This document shows positions 6,324 through 13,251 of a stretch of 13,495 nt of DNA, piece by piece. Below the pieces are notes generated by a model. It ran no database searches. It had not been told where the DNA came from and worked only from the letters and a program-made list of their open reading frames with translations. The first letter of the stretch is position 1; every line of letters begins with the position of its first letter. Position numbers and translations under genes: made by a program. Source of the stretch: Nanobdellota archaeon (GTDB lineage Archaea > Nanobdellota > Nanobdellia > Woesearchaeales > UBA12501); NCBI GenBank assembly GCA_018812465.1, contig JAHJCS010000277.1, positions 1 to 13,495 on the forward strand. Direction: 5' to 3'.

Positions 6324-6460
6324 CCTAGCCTCGGCAACAAATACCTGCAAATAGACCATGCCGAGGTGAAGCTTCCTGTCCCCTCCTGAGAGTTCAACAA
6401 GGACTGGAAAGCGTCACCTTTTCCATGTCAAGAAGTTGTGCTATGGAGGAAAAGGCTAGG
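6324..6460 (+). ncRNA. structured RNA with four-way junction, copy A
   Basis: A 137-nt stretch with no credible gene that folds into four helices meeting with no unpaired bases. P1: 6324-6330 with 6454-6460 (7 bp). P2: 6331-6335 with 6360-6364, loop 24 nt. P3: 6365-6381 with 6401-6418, a long arm with one A-G mismatch, one T-T mismatch and a bulged A, closed by GTCC/GGAC around a 19-nt loop. P4: TTTTCC 6419-6424 with GGAAAA 6448-6453, loop 23 nt holding GTTGTGCTATGGA. A second copy at 13252-13386 on the other strand keeps the same fold with different bases in several pairs. Copy A lies between the mutase and the promoter of the helicase gene, so it is probably an independent transcript. It does not look like tRNA, RNase P, SRP or C/D RNA. 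The fold was done by eye, without energy calculation. Confidence 0.78.
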
Positions 6461-6483
6461 GGGCATTATCAATACACAAAAGA

Positions 6484-6491
6484 TTTAAATA
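6484..6491 (+). promoter_or_regulatory. TATA-like box; leaderless start of the helicase gene
   Basis: TTTAAATA is centred 26-27 nt before the ATG at 6514, and no ribosome-binding site is present, so a leaderless transcript is likely. It lies after the RNA at 6324-6460, which is therefore probably not the leader of this gene. Confidence 0.65.
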
Positions 6492-6513
6492 AAGACTCCA
6501 GAATCATTTCTTT

Positions 6514-7188
6514 ATGACTTTAGAATCACTTAAATCAAAAATACCTCCTGACCTTTATGAGGTACTAAAACAAGATGGCATAACCCATCTCAGGCCCAGC
6601 CAGAGAAAAGCGATCCAGGCAGGCCTTCTTGATGGAAAGAACCTTCTTGTGTGCACTCCTACTGCATCAGGAAAGACTTTGATCGCAGAGCTTGCTGGAG
6701 TCTCTTCAATAATGGAGAGGAAAGGAAAATGCATCTATATAGTTCCTCTGAAATCCCTTGCGACAGAGAAGTACCATGAGTTCAAGAAGAAGTATGACAA
6801 GTTCTTCAGGATTGCATTATCCATAGGTGATATGGATGCGTCTGATCCTTATCTGAGGGATTATGATCTCATAATCTCCACATCAGAGAAATTGGATTCC
6901 CTGATAAGGCACAGAGCAGACTGGCTCAAGGATATAAAGACAGTTGTTGTTGATGAGATCCATCTCCTCAATGATCCTGGCAGAGGACCTACTCTTGAGA
7001 TTCTCATAACAATACTCAGGCAATTGCTCAAGAATGTGCAGATACTTGGACTCAGCGCAACAATAGGAAATCCAGAAGAGCTTGCTGCATGGCTTGGAGC
7101 AGAGCTTGTCATGGATGATTGGAGACCAGTAGAGCTGAGAAAAGGAGTATACCTTAATGGTGAGATAGAATTCAGATATTCAGATTAG
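6514..7188 (+). CDS. Hel308-type helicase, RecA1 domain only (truncated or split)
   Basis: The first motor domain of a Hel308-family superfamily 2 helicase, an enzyme that in archaea acts on stalled replication forks. Visible in 224 aa: a Q-motif region (HLRPSQRKAI, 25-34), Walker A CTPTASGKT (47-55), motif Ia PLKSLA (78-83), STSEKLDSL (122-130), Walker B DEIH (147-150) and motif III SAT (181-183). It ends just after WRPVELRKGVYLNGEIEF, the usual linker to the second RecA domain. RecA2, the winged helix and the ratchet domain, about 480 residues, are missing, so it cannot be a complete helicase alone. The last codons overlap the end of the convergent gene by 17 bp. It is either a remnant of a deletion or the N-terminal half of a split gene. 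The promoter and all motifs of this domain are intact. Confidence 0.88.
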   Translation: MTLESLKSKIPPDLYEVLKQDGITHLRPSQRKAIQAGLLDGKNLLVCTPTASGKTLIAELAGVSSIMERKGKCIYIVPLKSLATEKYHEFKKKYDKFFRIALSIGDMDASDPYLRDYDLIISTSEKLDSLIRHRADWLKDIKTVVVDEIHLLNDPGRGPTLEILITILRQLLKNVQILGLSATIGNPEELAAWLGAELVMDDWRPVELRKGVYLNGEIEFRYSD

Positions 7189-7762
7189 AAATAAACTCCT
7201 CAACATCCAAAGCTTCTTTCATAGGAAAGACAAAATCCTCATCAGCTATTTCTGCCTTGACACATATTGCTGTCTCAGGTGTAGTCAGGTTAATCAGCTC
7301 GTATTCAGAGAGTATCCCATGAGTCTTCTGTTTTGTGGCAAGTTCAGCATCAGGAGCATATGGGAACTTAAGCCATTTGCTATAATCAGCTGAATACCTG
7401 TACACCCTGTCTTCGATTAGATATGCTGTTGTGGTCCCCGCACCCCATATAACATCTTCCCGGATCATGCCTTTCTTTACTTTGAGAGCCATTGGACCAT
7501 AGGAGGTCTGGATAGCACATACATAATTGTCTTTCTCAGAAAGGACAGTATCAATAGGTATCACATCATTGCCCTGATTGAGCATTTCCTGCACAATCAG
7601 TATTCCAGGCTCAATAGGAGTTCCAATAACAGCAGGGTCAAGAGTGACCTGCTCAACAAAATCCTTCTGGCTGTTTCCGAGATACCAGTAGATTATGATA
7701 GAAATGGAACTCACAAGGATGATTGCGACAATCACCAGAAAGTATTTTTCACCTCTGTTCAT
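7172..7762 (-). CDS. membrane-anchored protein of unknown function
   Basis: A 196-aa protein with a short basic N-terminus (MNRGEK), one hydrophobic helix (about 7-28) and a soluble domain that should lie outside the cell. The domain shows alternating strand-like segments (NYVCAIQTSYGPMALKVKKG, AYLIEDRVYRYSADYSKWLKFPYA) and one ETAICVKAE stretch. I recognise no family or catalytic motif. It has its own promoter and starts leaderless. Its final codons overlap the end of the Hel308 fragment gene on the other strand. A 60-bp gap separates it from ftsY upstream in the window, which runs in the same direction but ends before it on the map; they do not share a start signal. Confidence 0.75.
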   Translation of the reverse strand: MNRGEKYFLVIVAIILVSSISIIIYWYLGNSQKDFVEQVTLDPAVIGTPIEPGILIVQEMLNQGNDVIPIDTVLSEKDNYVCAIQTSYGPMALKVKKGMIREDVIWGAGTTTAYLIEDRVYRYSADYSKWLKFPYAPDAELATKQKTHGILSEYELINLTTPETAICVKAEIADEDFVFPMKEALDVEEFISNLNI

Positions 7763-7784
7763 GAGGCATATTAGTGAGATAGAG

Positions 7785-7792
7785 TTTATAAA
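7785..7792 (-). promoter_or_regulatory. TATA-like box of the membrane-anchored protein gene
   Basis: TTTATAAA on the minus strand is centred 26 nt before the ATG (7762). This fits a leaderless transcript and sets the start codon. Confidence 0.65.
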
Positions 7793-7822
7793 GGTTTTGC
7801 AAAGAGAGAAATTGTGAACAGA

Positions 7823-9346
7823 TTATAACAGCCCGATATTCTCCATTATCAGCTTCTTGTCAAACTCTTTTAGGTCATCATATCCCTGACCCATGCCCAT
7901 GAAAAGTATCGGCTTGCCTGTCACATAGCTGACAGAGACTGCTGCTCCTCCTTTCTCATCAACATCAGCTTTTGTAAGGACAATAGCATCAATGCCTATT
8001 GCTTCATCAAATCTCTTGGCCTGCTCAATGCAGTCATTGCCTGTTATTGACTCTCCTATGAATACTTTAAGGTCAGGTTTTGTGACTCTGATTATCTTCT
8101 TCATCTCATCCATGAGGTTTGTATTGGAATGCTGTCTTCCTGCAGTATCTATGAGCACAACATCAAGGCCTTTTGAGCCAGCATATTTTATTGCATCAAA
8201 AGCGACTGCTGCAGGATCAGATCCATAATCATGCTTTATTACTTTGACTCCAAGATTCTTTCCATGCTCTTCTAACTGCTGGATTGCTGCTGCCCTGAAG
8301 GTGTCTGCTGCTGCGATGACTGGCTTCAGTCCCTTGTTCTGCATCAGTTTTGCCACTTTTGAGATTGTTGTTGTCTTGCCAGAGCCATTCACTCCGACAA
8401 AGACTATTATGTAAGGCTTCTTTGCCTTGATTGCCTTGTCAAGATCTATCTTCTCAATGTCAAACAGGGATCTTATTGAGCTGACCAGTGTTGTTCCTAC
8501 CATCTGCTCAAACTTGCCTCTCTCTATCCTCTTTTCCACAAGGCTTGATTTCATGTCCTCTTTTATTTTGTCAACAACTTCCATTGCAACATTATTCTCA
8601 AGGAGCGCAATCTCAAGATCAAAGAACATCTCATCGAACTGCTTCTCTGAAAGGACCTTGGTTGAGACAGCATCTTTTATCCTGTCAAAGAATCCTTTCT
8701 TCTCCTTAGGCTCTTCTTCAGGTTCTTCAGGAGCTTCTTCCTTATCTTCTTCATGTTCCTCAGCAGCCTCTTTTTCTTCAGGTTGCTCTTTCTTTACTTC
8801 TTCTTCTGGCTCTTCTTCCTTCTCTTCCTCAGGAAGCTCTTCAGCCTCTGCTTCTTCTGGCTCTTCTTCTTTCTCAGCAGGCTTCTCTTCTTTCTTAGTG
8901 AATCTGTCTTTAAGCTTTCCGAAGAAACCTTTCTTTTCCTCTTTAGGCTCCTCTTTCTCCTCTTCCTCAGGCTCTTCAGGAACTTCTTCTTTCTCTTCAG
9001 ATTCCTCAGCAGTTTCCTCTTCTTCAGGCTGAGGCTCAACAGGTTTCTCAGAAATCTTTACAGGTTTAGGCTCTTTCTTTTTCTCTTCTTTCTTTGGCTC
9101 TGGCTTTTTCTCTGCTTTCTTAGGCTCTTCTTTCTTAAGTTTCTCAGGCTTTGCCTCTTTCTTTTTTTGCTCTGCCTTTGGCTTTACTTCTTTCTTCTTC
9201 TCAATCTTCTTAGGCTCCTTTGCCTCTTTCTTCCTGGATGCCTTCTTCTCTTGTTTAGGCTCTTCAATAACTTCGGCCTCTTCCTCGGCCTTCTTAGAAA
9301 AAGATGATATTGCGCTCTTCAGTTTTTCCTTGAGGAAATTAAACAT
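7823..9346 (-). CDS. ftsY: signal recognition particle receptor FtsY with long charged N-terminal region
   Basis: The SRP receptor GTPase, which docks ribosome-SRP complexes at the membrane. The C-terminal NG part (about 215-507) has G1 GVNGSGKTTT (318-327), DTFRAAA (348-354), G3 DTAGRQ (400-405), G4 TKAD (458-461), DEKGGAAVSV (463-472) and GMGQGYDDL (484-492). Residues 20-215 are Lys/Glu/Pro-rich, far longer than in most archaeal FtsY, first basic and then acidic. Within it are three short basic amphipathic segments: 1-19 (MFNFLKEKLKSAISSFSKK), 138-151 (KKGFFGKLKDRFTK) and 217-230 (KKGFFDRIKDAVST). The last is the usual membrane-targeting helix; the others look like extra copies. The gene follows pfdA with a 1-bp gap, as in many archaea. 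Confidence 0.97.
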   Translation of the reverse strand: MFNFLKEKLKSAISSFSKKAEEEAEVIEEPKQEKKASRKKEAKEPKKIEKKKEVKPKAEQKKKEAKPEKLKKEEPKKAEKKPEPKKEEKKKEPKPVKISEKPVEPQPEEEETAEESEEKEEVPEEPEEEEKEEPKEEKKGFFGKLKDRFTKKEEKPAEKEEEPEEAEAEELPEEEKEEEPEEEVKKEQPEEKEAAEEHEEDKEEAPEEPEEEPKEKKGFFDRIKDAVSTKVLSEKQFDEMFFDLEIALLENNVAMEVVDKIKEDMKSSLVEKRIERGKFEQMVGTTLVSSIRSLFDIEKIDLDKAIKAKKPYIIVFVGVNGSGKTTTISKVAKLMQNKGLKPVIAAADTFRAAAIQQLEEHGKNLGVKVIKHDYGSDPAAVAFDAIKYAGSKGLDVVLIDTAGRQHSNTNLMDEMKKIIRVTKPDLKVFIGESITGNDCIEQAKRFDEAIGIDAIVLTKADVDEKGGAAVSVSYVTGKPILFMGMGQGYDDLKEFDKKLIMENIGLL

Positions 9347-9347
9347 T

Positions 9348-9761
9348 TTATTCTTTCTCCTGAATCTCCTGGAGCTCTTCCTGTATCTTCTGGGCTTTCC
9401 TTACAGCCTTCTGCAGCTGCTCAAGAAGCTGGTCTCTTGTATCAGCAATCTCATTGATCTGATTTGAGATCATATCCCTGGTCTCAGGTATGGACTTATT
9501 CACAGTTGTTCCTGCTCCGACATTCACAAGAAGATTCTTGTTGTCCTTGAGTTCAGCCTTTGCAAAGACGCCTCCTGTGACAGGAACAAATATCTCAGTG
9601 CCTTCTTTCACACTGGTGAGGTCGTCCAATGCCTGGTTTATCTGGTCAAGCTCTGAAAGCTGATTCTCAATGAGCTCAACATTCTGCTGAATCTGCTTGA
9701 TATGCTGGTCAAGCATCTGTAATTCAAGATATTTCTGCTGCAGTTCTTTGTTCATGATCAT
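9348..9761 (-). CDS. pfdA: prefoldin alpha subunit
   Basis: A subunit of the hexameric chaperone that passes unfolded proteins to the thermosome, whose gene lies in this window. The 137-aa protein has the family layout: an N-terminal coiled coil (about 4-50), a central beta-hairpin region (TEIFVPVTGGVFAKAEL...NLLVNVGAGTTVNKS, about 55-90) and a C-terminal coiled coil rich in Gln and Glu (about 95-137). The hairpin region is typical of alpha rather than beta subunits. Its start overlaps the aIF6 stop by 4 bp (ATGA), and ftsY follows after 1 bp, so the three are probably one transcript. A second in-frame ATG two codons later is an equally possible start. Confidence 0.95.
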   Translation of the reverse strand: MIMNKELQQKYLELQMLDQHIKQIQQNVELIENQLSELDQINQALDDLTSVKEGTEIFVPVTGGVFAKAELKDNKNLLVNVGAGTTVNKSIPETRDMISNQINEIADTRDQLLEQLQKAVRKAQKIQEELQEIQEKE

Positions 9762-10444
9762 TTACCCCCGAATTTCTCAAGATAGCCAAGCACTTCGTCA
9801 GCATTGGTGACTTCTGGACCTCCGCTGCTGTCTCCTACAAGGATTCCATTGCTGTTGCAGACAATGCCTGACCTTAGATAAGGATTGGCCATGTTCACAG
9901 TCCCAGTATCTGCATTGACCTTTAAAATTTTTGCTATGCCTGCAACCTCTTTTGGGTCAGCGTCGCGGTGCACCAGGCAGTGGGTCTGGTTTGTTACAGC
10001 GCATGAACCCACTGTACTCATCTCAGCTATCATGCCAGTGAAAACATTCACTTTCAATGCTTCTTTTATCTGGTTCTTCTCTTCTTCAGTGAACTCAGGA
10101 TTGATTATGCATCCATTGTCATTGCAAAGGATGTTGTTGCCAAGAGCAGTGAGCTTTGTGTCTATGACTTTGTATTTTATGTTCAGCCGGTCCAATGCTT
10201 CAAGCTCATCATCAAAAGCTATTGAAGGTATCAGAAGGCAGTTATTGTTGCCTGCGACAAAGACGCCTACAAGAGGCGTGCCTGCTATTGTGACATAATG
10301 CACAGGGACCTTTAGCAGATTCTCTATATGTTTCTTCAGTGACTGCTTAAAGTCATATCCCACAAGGCAGAACTTGTCTGTAGCGAATGCATACAGGCCT
10401 ATGTTAGGATTGCCGTAAAAGTTCAGTGTGTCTATATGAGCCAT
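9758..10444 (-). CDS. eif6: translation initiation factor aIF6
   Basis: An anti-association factor that binds the large ribosomal subunit and blocks premature joining, also used in subunit maturation. The 228-aa length is normal. The five-fold pentein repeat is visible as recurring segments: NPNIGLYAFAT, GTPLVGVFVAGN, NDNGCIINPEF, GSCAVTNQTHCLVHRDAD and RSGIVCNSNGILVGDSSGGPE. It starts a minus-strand operon with pfdA and ftsY. A GGGGGAT ribosome-binding site lies 6 nt upstream. In many archaea the ribosomal protein LX gene lies between eif6 and pfdA, and L39e/L31e lie before eif6; none of these is here. Confidence 0.96.
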   Translation of the reverse strand: MAHIDTLNFYGNPNIGLYAFATDKFCLVGYDFKQSLKKHIENLLKVPVHYVTIAGTPLVGVFVAGNNNCLLIPSIAFDDELEALDRLNIKYKVIDTKLTALGNNILCNDNGCIINPEFTEEEKNQIKEALKVNVFTGMIAEMSTVGSCAVTNQTHCLVHRDADPKEVAGIAKILKVNADTGTVNMANPYLRSGIVCNSNGILVGDSSGGPEVTNADEVLGYLEKFGGK

Positions 10445-10450
10445 ATATGA

Positions 10451-10457
10451 ATCCCCC
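10451..10457 (-). promoter_or_regulatory. ribosome-binding site of aIF6
   Basis: GGGGGAT on the minus strand, 6 nt before the ATG at 10444, fixes the start. Confidence 0.6.
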
Positions 10458-10486
10458 TATTCTTTATATATGATTTCAAGGGTGGT

Positions 10487-10494
10487 TTTTAAAT
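10487..10494 (-). promoter_or_regulatory. TATA-like box of the aIF6-pfdA-ftsY operon
   Basis: ATTTAAAA on the minus strand would give a start near 10463, just before the GGGGGAT site. A second candidate (TATATAAAG, 10463-10471) is too close unless the message is leaderless. The 69-bp gap after scpA thus probably holds a promoter. Confidence 0.45.
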
Positions 10495-10513
10495 GTTTGG
10501 GATATAAGAAAAA

Positions 10514-11338
10514 TCATTCGTCAGGCACAGCCTCAATCTCATCCAGCTCAGAAGAAAGCTCCTTATCGACCTGCTTATCTGCATTCAGCCTTACCTCAAC
10601 CTCTCCGAAAGGCATCTCCTGGATGAGGTCAATCTTCCTCTGGTTTGTGAGATGAAGCAATGGGATGAATGTCTGGATCTTGGCCATCTTTTCATCTGTT
10701 GGCACAAGCTGTGTGAATGTGAGCTTTCCTCCTGCATCTCCTGTGAAGAAATCTATTATATTCTTGTACACTAATTTCATTGCTGCTGAGATATCAAATT
10801 TCCTCTCAGGAAGCACCATCTCTATTGGCCTTATCCTGACCAGTCTTCTCCTGTCTGTTTCCAATGCAAGCCTAAGAGCATCCACAAGCTCAAAGATAGA
10901 GACCTTTCTTTTCCTTGGCTGAGGTGTTCTTGGAATAAGGCTGATGCCATCAATCTTTATCCTTACTTTTGATACCTCTTCAAGAGATTCTCCTTCAAGC
11001 AGTGATTCCTCATCCTGTCCTGAGAGCATGTTATCAAATGCCTCAAGGTCATCTGTCAGAAGCTTCTTTGATTTTATCTTTAGAAGGATAGCAGAAGCAA
11101 GGACAACTTTTCCTGAGAGAGCCATGTCAAACTCTTTCAGCTTCTTCAGAGTCTCTATATATTTATGAGAAAGCAGAGAGACATCAATATCCCATGGGTC
11201 CATCTGCTCTGTCTTCACAAGCTCATACAAGACAGACTGCCAGGTGATCTCATCCTTGTTTGAAAGAATACTCAGAATATGCTCATGATAAGGTCCTGAA
11301 ATCGGCTGGTTTATAGCAACTGTTTCTATTGGATCCAT
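10514..11338 (-). CDS. scpA: segregation and condensation protein A (kleisin)
   Basis: The kleisin subunit that bridges the two SMC heads in the chromosome-organising complex. The 274-aa protein has the typical N-terminal helical domain with WQSVLYELVKTEQMDPWDIDVSLLSHKYI-type sequence (34-62) and a helical stretch ALSGKVVLASAILLKIKSKKLL (73-94). A middle linker of acidic residues (105-125) follows, then a C-terminal winged-helix region (about 185-250). The C-terminus is acidic. Its N-terminal start lies 8 nt or less from the predicted transcript start, so the message is almost leaderless. It is divergent from the thermosome gene. ScpB and SMC are not in the window. Confidence 0.92.
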   Translation of the reverse strand: MDPIETVAINQPISGPYHEHILSILSNKDEITWQSVLYELVKTEQMDPWDIDVSLLSHKYIETLKKLKEFDMALSGKVVLASAILLKIKSKKLLTDDLEAFDNMLSGQDEESLLEGESLEEVSKVRIKIDGISLIPRTPQPRKRKVSIFELVDALRLALETDRRRLVRIRPIEMVLPERKFDISAAMKLVYKNIIDFFTGDAGGKLTFTQLVPTDEKMAKIQTFIPLLHLTNQRKIDLIQEMPFGEVEVRLNADKQVDKELSSELDEIEAVPDE

Positions 11339-11366
11339 GTTGGGGTCACAGGTGTTTAAAAGTTTG

Positions 11367-11378
11367 TTTATATATAAA
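11367..11378 (-). promoter_or_regulatory. TATA-like box of scpA
   Basis: The palindromic TTTATATATAAA is centred 34 nt before the scpA ATG on the minus strand, giving a leader of about 8 nt. Being palindromic it could also be read on the plus strand, but it lies about 115 nt before the thermosome ATG. Confidence 0.55.
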
Positions 11379-11413
11379 GGTTATGTTGTCACTGATATAT
11401 GGGAATCGTTAGC

Positions 11414-11443
11414 TTTATATAGAACCTGTTATTCATTTTTATA
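11414..11443 (+). promoter_or_regulatory. two TATA-like boxes of the thermosome gene
   Basis: TTTATATA (11414-11421) and TTTTTATA (11436-11443) lie in tandem. The first would give a leader of about 45 nt and the second about 20 nt. Both leaders include the ribosome-binding site at 11474. Two boxes may reflect strong or heat-responsive expression, but I see no recognisable heat-shock operator. Confidence 0.45.
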
Positions 11444-11473
11444 ACAAATTCTTGATATAGAATACAAGAAACA

Positions 11474-11479
11474 GGGGGT
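11474..11479 (+). promoter_or_regulatory. ribosome-binding site of the thermosome gene
   Basis: GGGGGT lies 8 nt before the ATG at 11488 and decides that start. Confidence 0.6.
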
Positions 11480-11487
11480 AGATATAT

Positions 11488-13119
11488 ATGAGCAATCAGA
11501 TGCAGCCGATCTTTATTTTGCCTGAAGGAACACAGAGGACCACAGGCAGGAATGCACAGAGGACAAATATAATGGCAGCAAAGCTTGTTGCCGAGACTGT
11601 GAGGACAACTCTTGGCCCAAAAGGCATGGACAAGATGATAGTTGATTCTTTAGGTGATGTGATTGTCACAAATGATGGAGTCACAATTCTTAATGAGATG
11701 AACATAGAGCATCCTTCAGCAAAGATGATTGTTGAAGTCGCAAAGACTCAGGAAGATGAGGTCGGCGACGGAACAACTACAGCAGTGGTTATTGCAGGAG
11801 AGCTTCTTAAGAGAGCAGAAGAGCTTCTTGACCAGGAAATACATCCTACTGTTGTGTCAAAAGGATATAGGATAGCTGCTGAGAAAGCTCAGACAATACT
11901 CTTGAACATATCAGAGCAGGTCACAGAGAAGGACACTGAACTCCTCATAAATATCGCAATAACTGCGATGACAGGCAAAGGATCAGAGGCTGCAAAAGAG
12001 AAGCTGGCTGAGCTCACAGTCAAGGCTGTGAAAAGCGTCATGGAAAAAGAAGGCAGCAAGATAATGATAGACAGAGGAGACATCAAGCTTGAGAAGAAAG
12101 TAGGCGGATGTGTTGAGGATTCTGAGTTTGTCGAAGGTATTGTGCTTGACAAGGAGAAAGTCCATACTGGCATGCCTCGTCAGGTAAAAAATGCCAAGAT
12201 AGCGCTGATAGACTGTGCTCTTGAGATAAAGAGCACAGAGATAGATGCAAAGATACAGATAACAGACCCAAGCCAGATGCAGGCCTTCCTTGATATGGAA
12301 GAGAAGATGCTCAGGCAGATGGTGGACAAGGTATCCAAGTCAGGAGCTAATGTTGTGTTCTGCCAGAAAGGCATTGATGACATGGCACAGCATTTCCTTG
12401 CAAAGAAAGGGATCTATGCAGCAAGAAGAGTGAAAAAATCAGATATGGAAGCTCTTGCAAGAGCGACAGCAGGAAAGATTGTCACAAACCTTGATGACCT
12501 AAATGAGTCTGACCTTGGAAAATCAGGCCTTGTTGAAGAGAAGAAAGTAGGCGACGAGGACATGACCTATGTACAGGAATGCAGGAATGCAAAGTCAGTC
12601 ACAATCCTGATAAGAGGAGGTACTGAACATGTCATTGATGAAGTCAAGAGAGCTATGGAAGATGCTGTAGGAGATGTTGCCTCTGCATTGGTTTCAGGAA
12701 GAGTTGTCGCAGGAGCAGGCGCTCCAGAGATAGAGCTTGCAAGAAACCTAAGACTATTCTCTGATTCATTGTCAGGAAGAGAGCAGCTCGCAGTCAAAGC
12801 ATTCGCTGATGCTATTGAGATCATACCAAGGACTCTTGCAGAGAACTCAGGCCTTGATCCGATTGATATCATGACAGAGCTAAAAGCAATGCATGACAAA
12901 GGCAAGAAATGGGCAGGAGTAGATGTCTTCACAGGAAAAGTGATTGACTCATGGAAAGCAGGAGTCATAGAGCCATTGAAGATAAAGACACAGGCGATCA
13001 GCTCAGCAGCAGAGGTTGCGATGATGATACTCAGGATTGATGATGTCATCGCAGGCAGCAACAAGGACTCAGGCCATGGAGGAATGCCTCCTGGAATGGG
13101 CGGAATGCCTGATATGTGA
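11488..13119 (+). CDS. ths: thermosome subunit (group II chaperonin)
   Basis: An ATP-driven ring chaperonin that folds cytosolic proteins, working with prefoldin. The 543-aa length is normal. Family motifs: [10 protein letters not shown] (41-50), VTNDGVTIL (60-68), the ATP site GDGTTTAVV (93-101), the apical and lid region in the middle, and [14 protein letters not shown] in the C-terminal equatorial part. The tail is the flexible Gly/Met repeat [13 protein letters not shown]. The gene has tandem TATA boxes and a strong ribosome-binding site and stands alone, divergent from scpA. No frameshift or missing key residue is visible. Whether other subunits exist in the genome is not known from this window. 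Confidence 0.98.
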   Translation: MSNQMQPIFILPEGTQRTTGRNAQRTNIMAAKLVAETVRTTLGPKGMDKMIVDSLGDVIVTNDGVTILNEMNIEHPSAKMIVEVAKTQEDEVGDGTTTAVVIAGELLKRAEELLDQEIHPTVVSKGYRIAAEKAQTILLNISEQVTEKDTELLINIAITAMTGKGSEAAKEKLAELTVKAVKSVMEKEGSKIMIDRGDIKLEKKVGGCVEDSEFVEGIVLDKEKVHTGMPRQVKNAKIALIDCALEIKSTEIDAKIQITDPSQMQAFLDMEEKMLRQMVDKVSKSGANVVFCQKGIDDMAQHFLAKKGIYAARRVKKSDMEALARATAGKIVTNLDDLNESDLGKSGLVEEKKVGDEDMTYVQECRNAKSVTILIRGGTEHVIDEVKRAMEDAVGDVASALVSGRVVAGAGAPEIELARNLRLFSDSLSGREQLAVKAFADAIEIIPRTLAENSGLDPIDIMTELKAMHDKGKKWAGVDVFTGKVIDSWKAGVIEPLKIKTQAISSAAEVAMMILRIDDVIAGSNKDSGHGGMPPGMGGMPDM

Positions 13120-13137
13120 ATTATTCTTTAGATTAAT

Positions 13138-13174
13138 CTTTTTCTTATTCTCTTTTTTGCATTTTCTGTTTTTA
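13138..13174 (+). terminator. T-rich terminator of the thermosome gene
   Basis: Four T runs of four to six bases follow the stop codon within 55 nt, with no strong hairpin. This is the usual archaeal transcription terminator form. Confidence 0.6.
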
Positions 13175-13210
13175 TAGATTGCACGCTTTTTCCTGGCCTC
13201 AACTAATGAT

Positions 13211-13247
13211 TTAAGCATTTGAAGTTTGAGATTTTTATAGTGCTTAA
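13211..13247. repeat. 9-bp inverted repeat beside RNA copy B
   Basis: TTAAGCATT (13211-13219) faces AGTGCTTAA (13239-13247) around a 19-nt loop, with one G-T pair. It starts 4 nt beyond the 3' end of RNA copy B (minus strand), so it could be a 3' hairpin or end signal of that RNA. Nothing like it follows copy A. Confidence 0.4.
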
Positions 13248-13251
13248 TCCT

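Noticed and set aside
6324..6460. RNase P RNA, SRP RNA or tRNA-like molecule as identity of the structured RNA.
   Set aside because: The conserved RNase P core, the SRP domain IV tetraloop region and tRNA D/T-loop motifs are not found. The GGAGGAAAA string near the 3' side is in the wrong place for the RNase P GAGGAAA motif.
6324..6513. Riboswitch controlling the helicase gene.
   Set aside because: A TATA box lies between the RNA and the ATG at leaderless spacing, and the second copy is not followed by any related gene.
6443..6517. A 24-codon frame starting at the ATG inside the RNA loop (MEEKAR...) and ending in an ATGA overlap with the helicase start; copy B also has an ATG there (MEGKVR...).
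   Set aside because: The shared first codons are explained by the paired bases of P4 and P1. The differences between copies keep base pairing and not amino acids, and the helicase gene has a leaderless-type TATA box after the RNA.
8700..9260. Repetitive CTTCTT-like DNA that resembles a tandem repeat array.
   Set aside because: It is explained by the Glu/Lys codons of the FtsY linker. The units are irregular and there is no fixed period.
8427..9307. Long plus-strand frames opposite ftsY, one Ser-rich and one Leu/Phe-rich.
   Set aside because: They are the reverse complement of the Lys/Glu codons in the FtsY linker (CTT/TTC/TCT runs), not genes.
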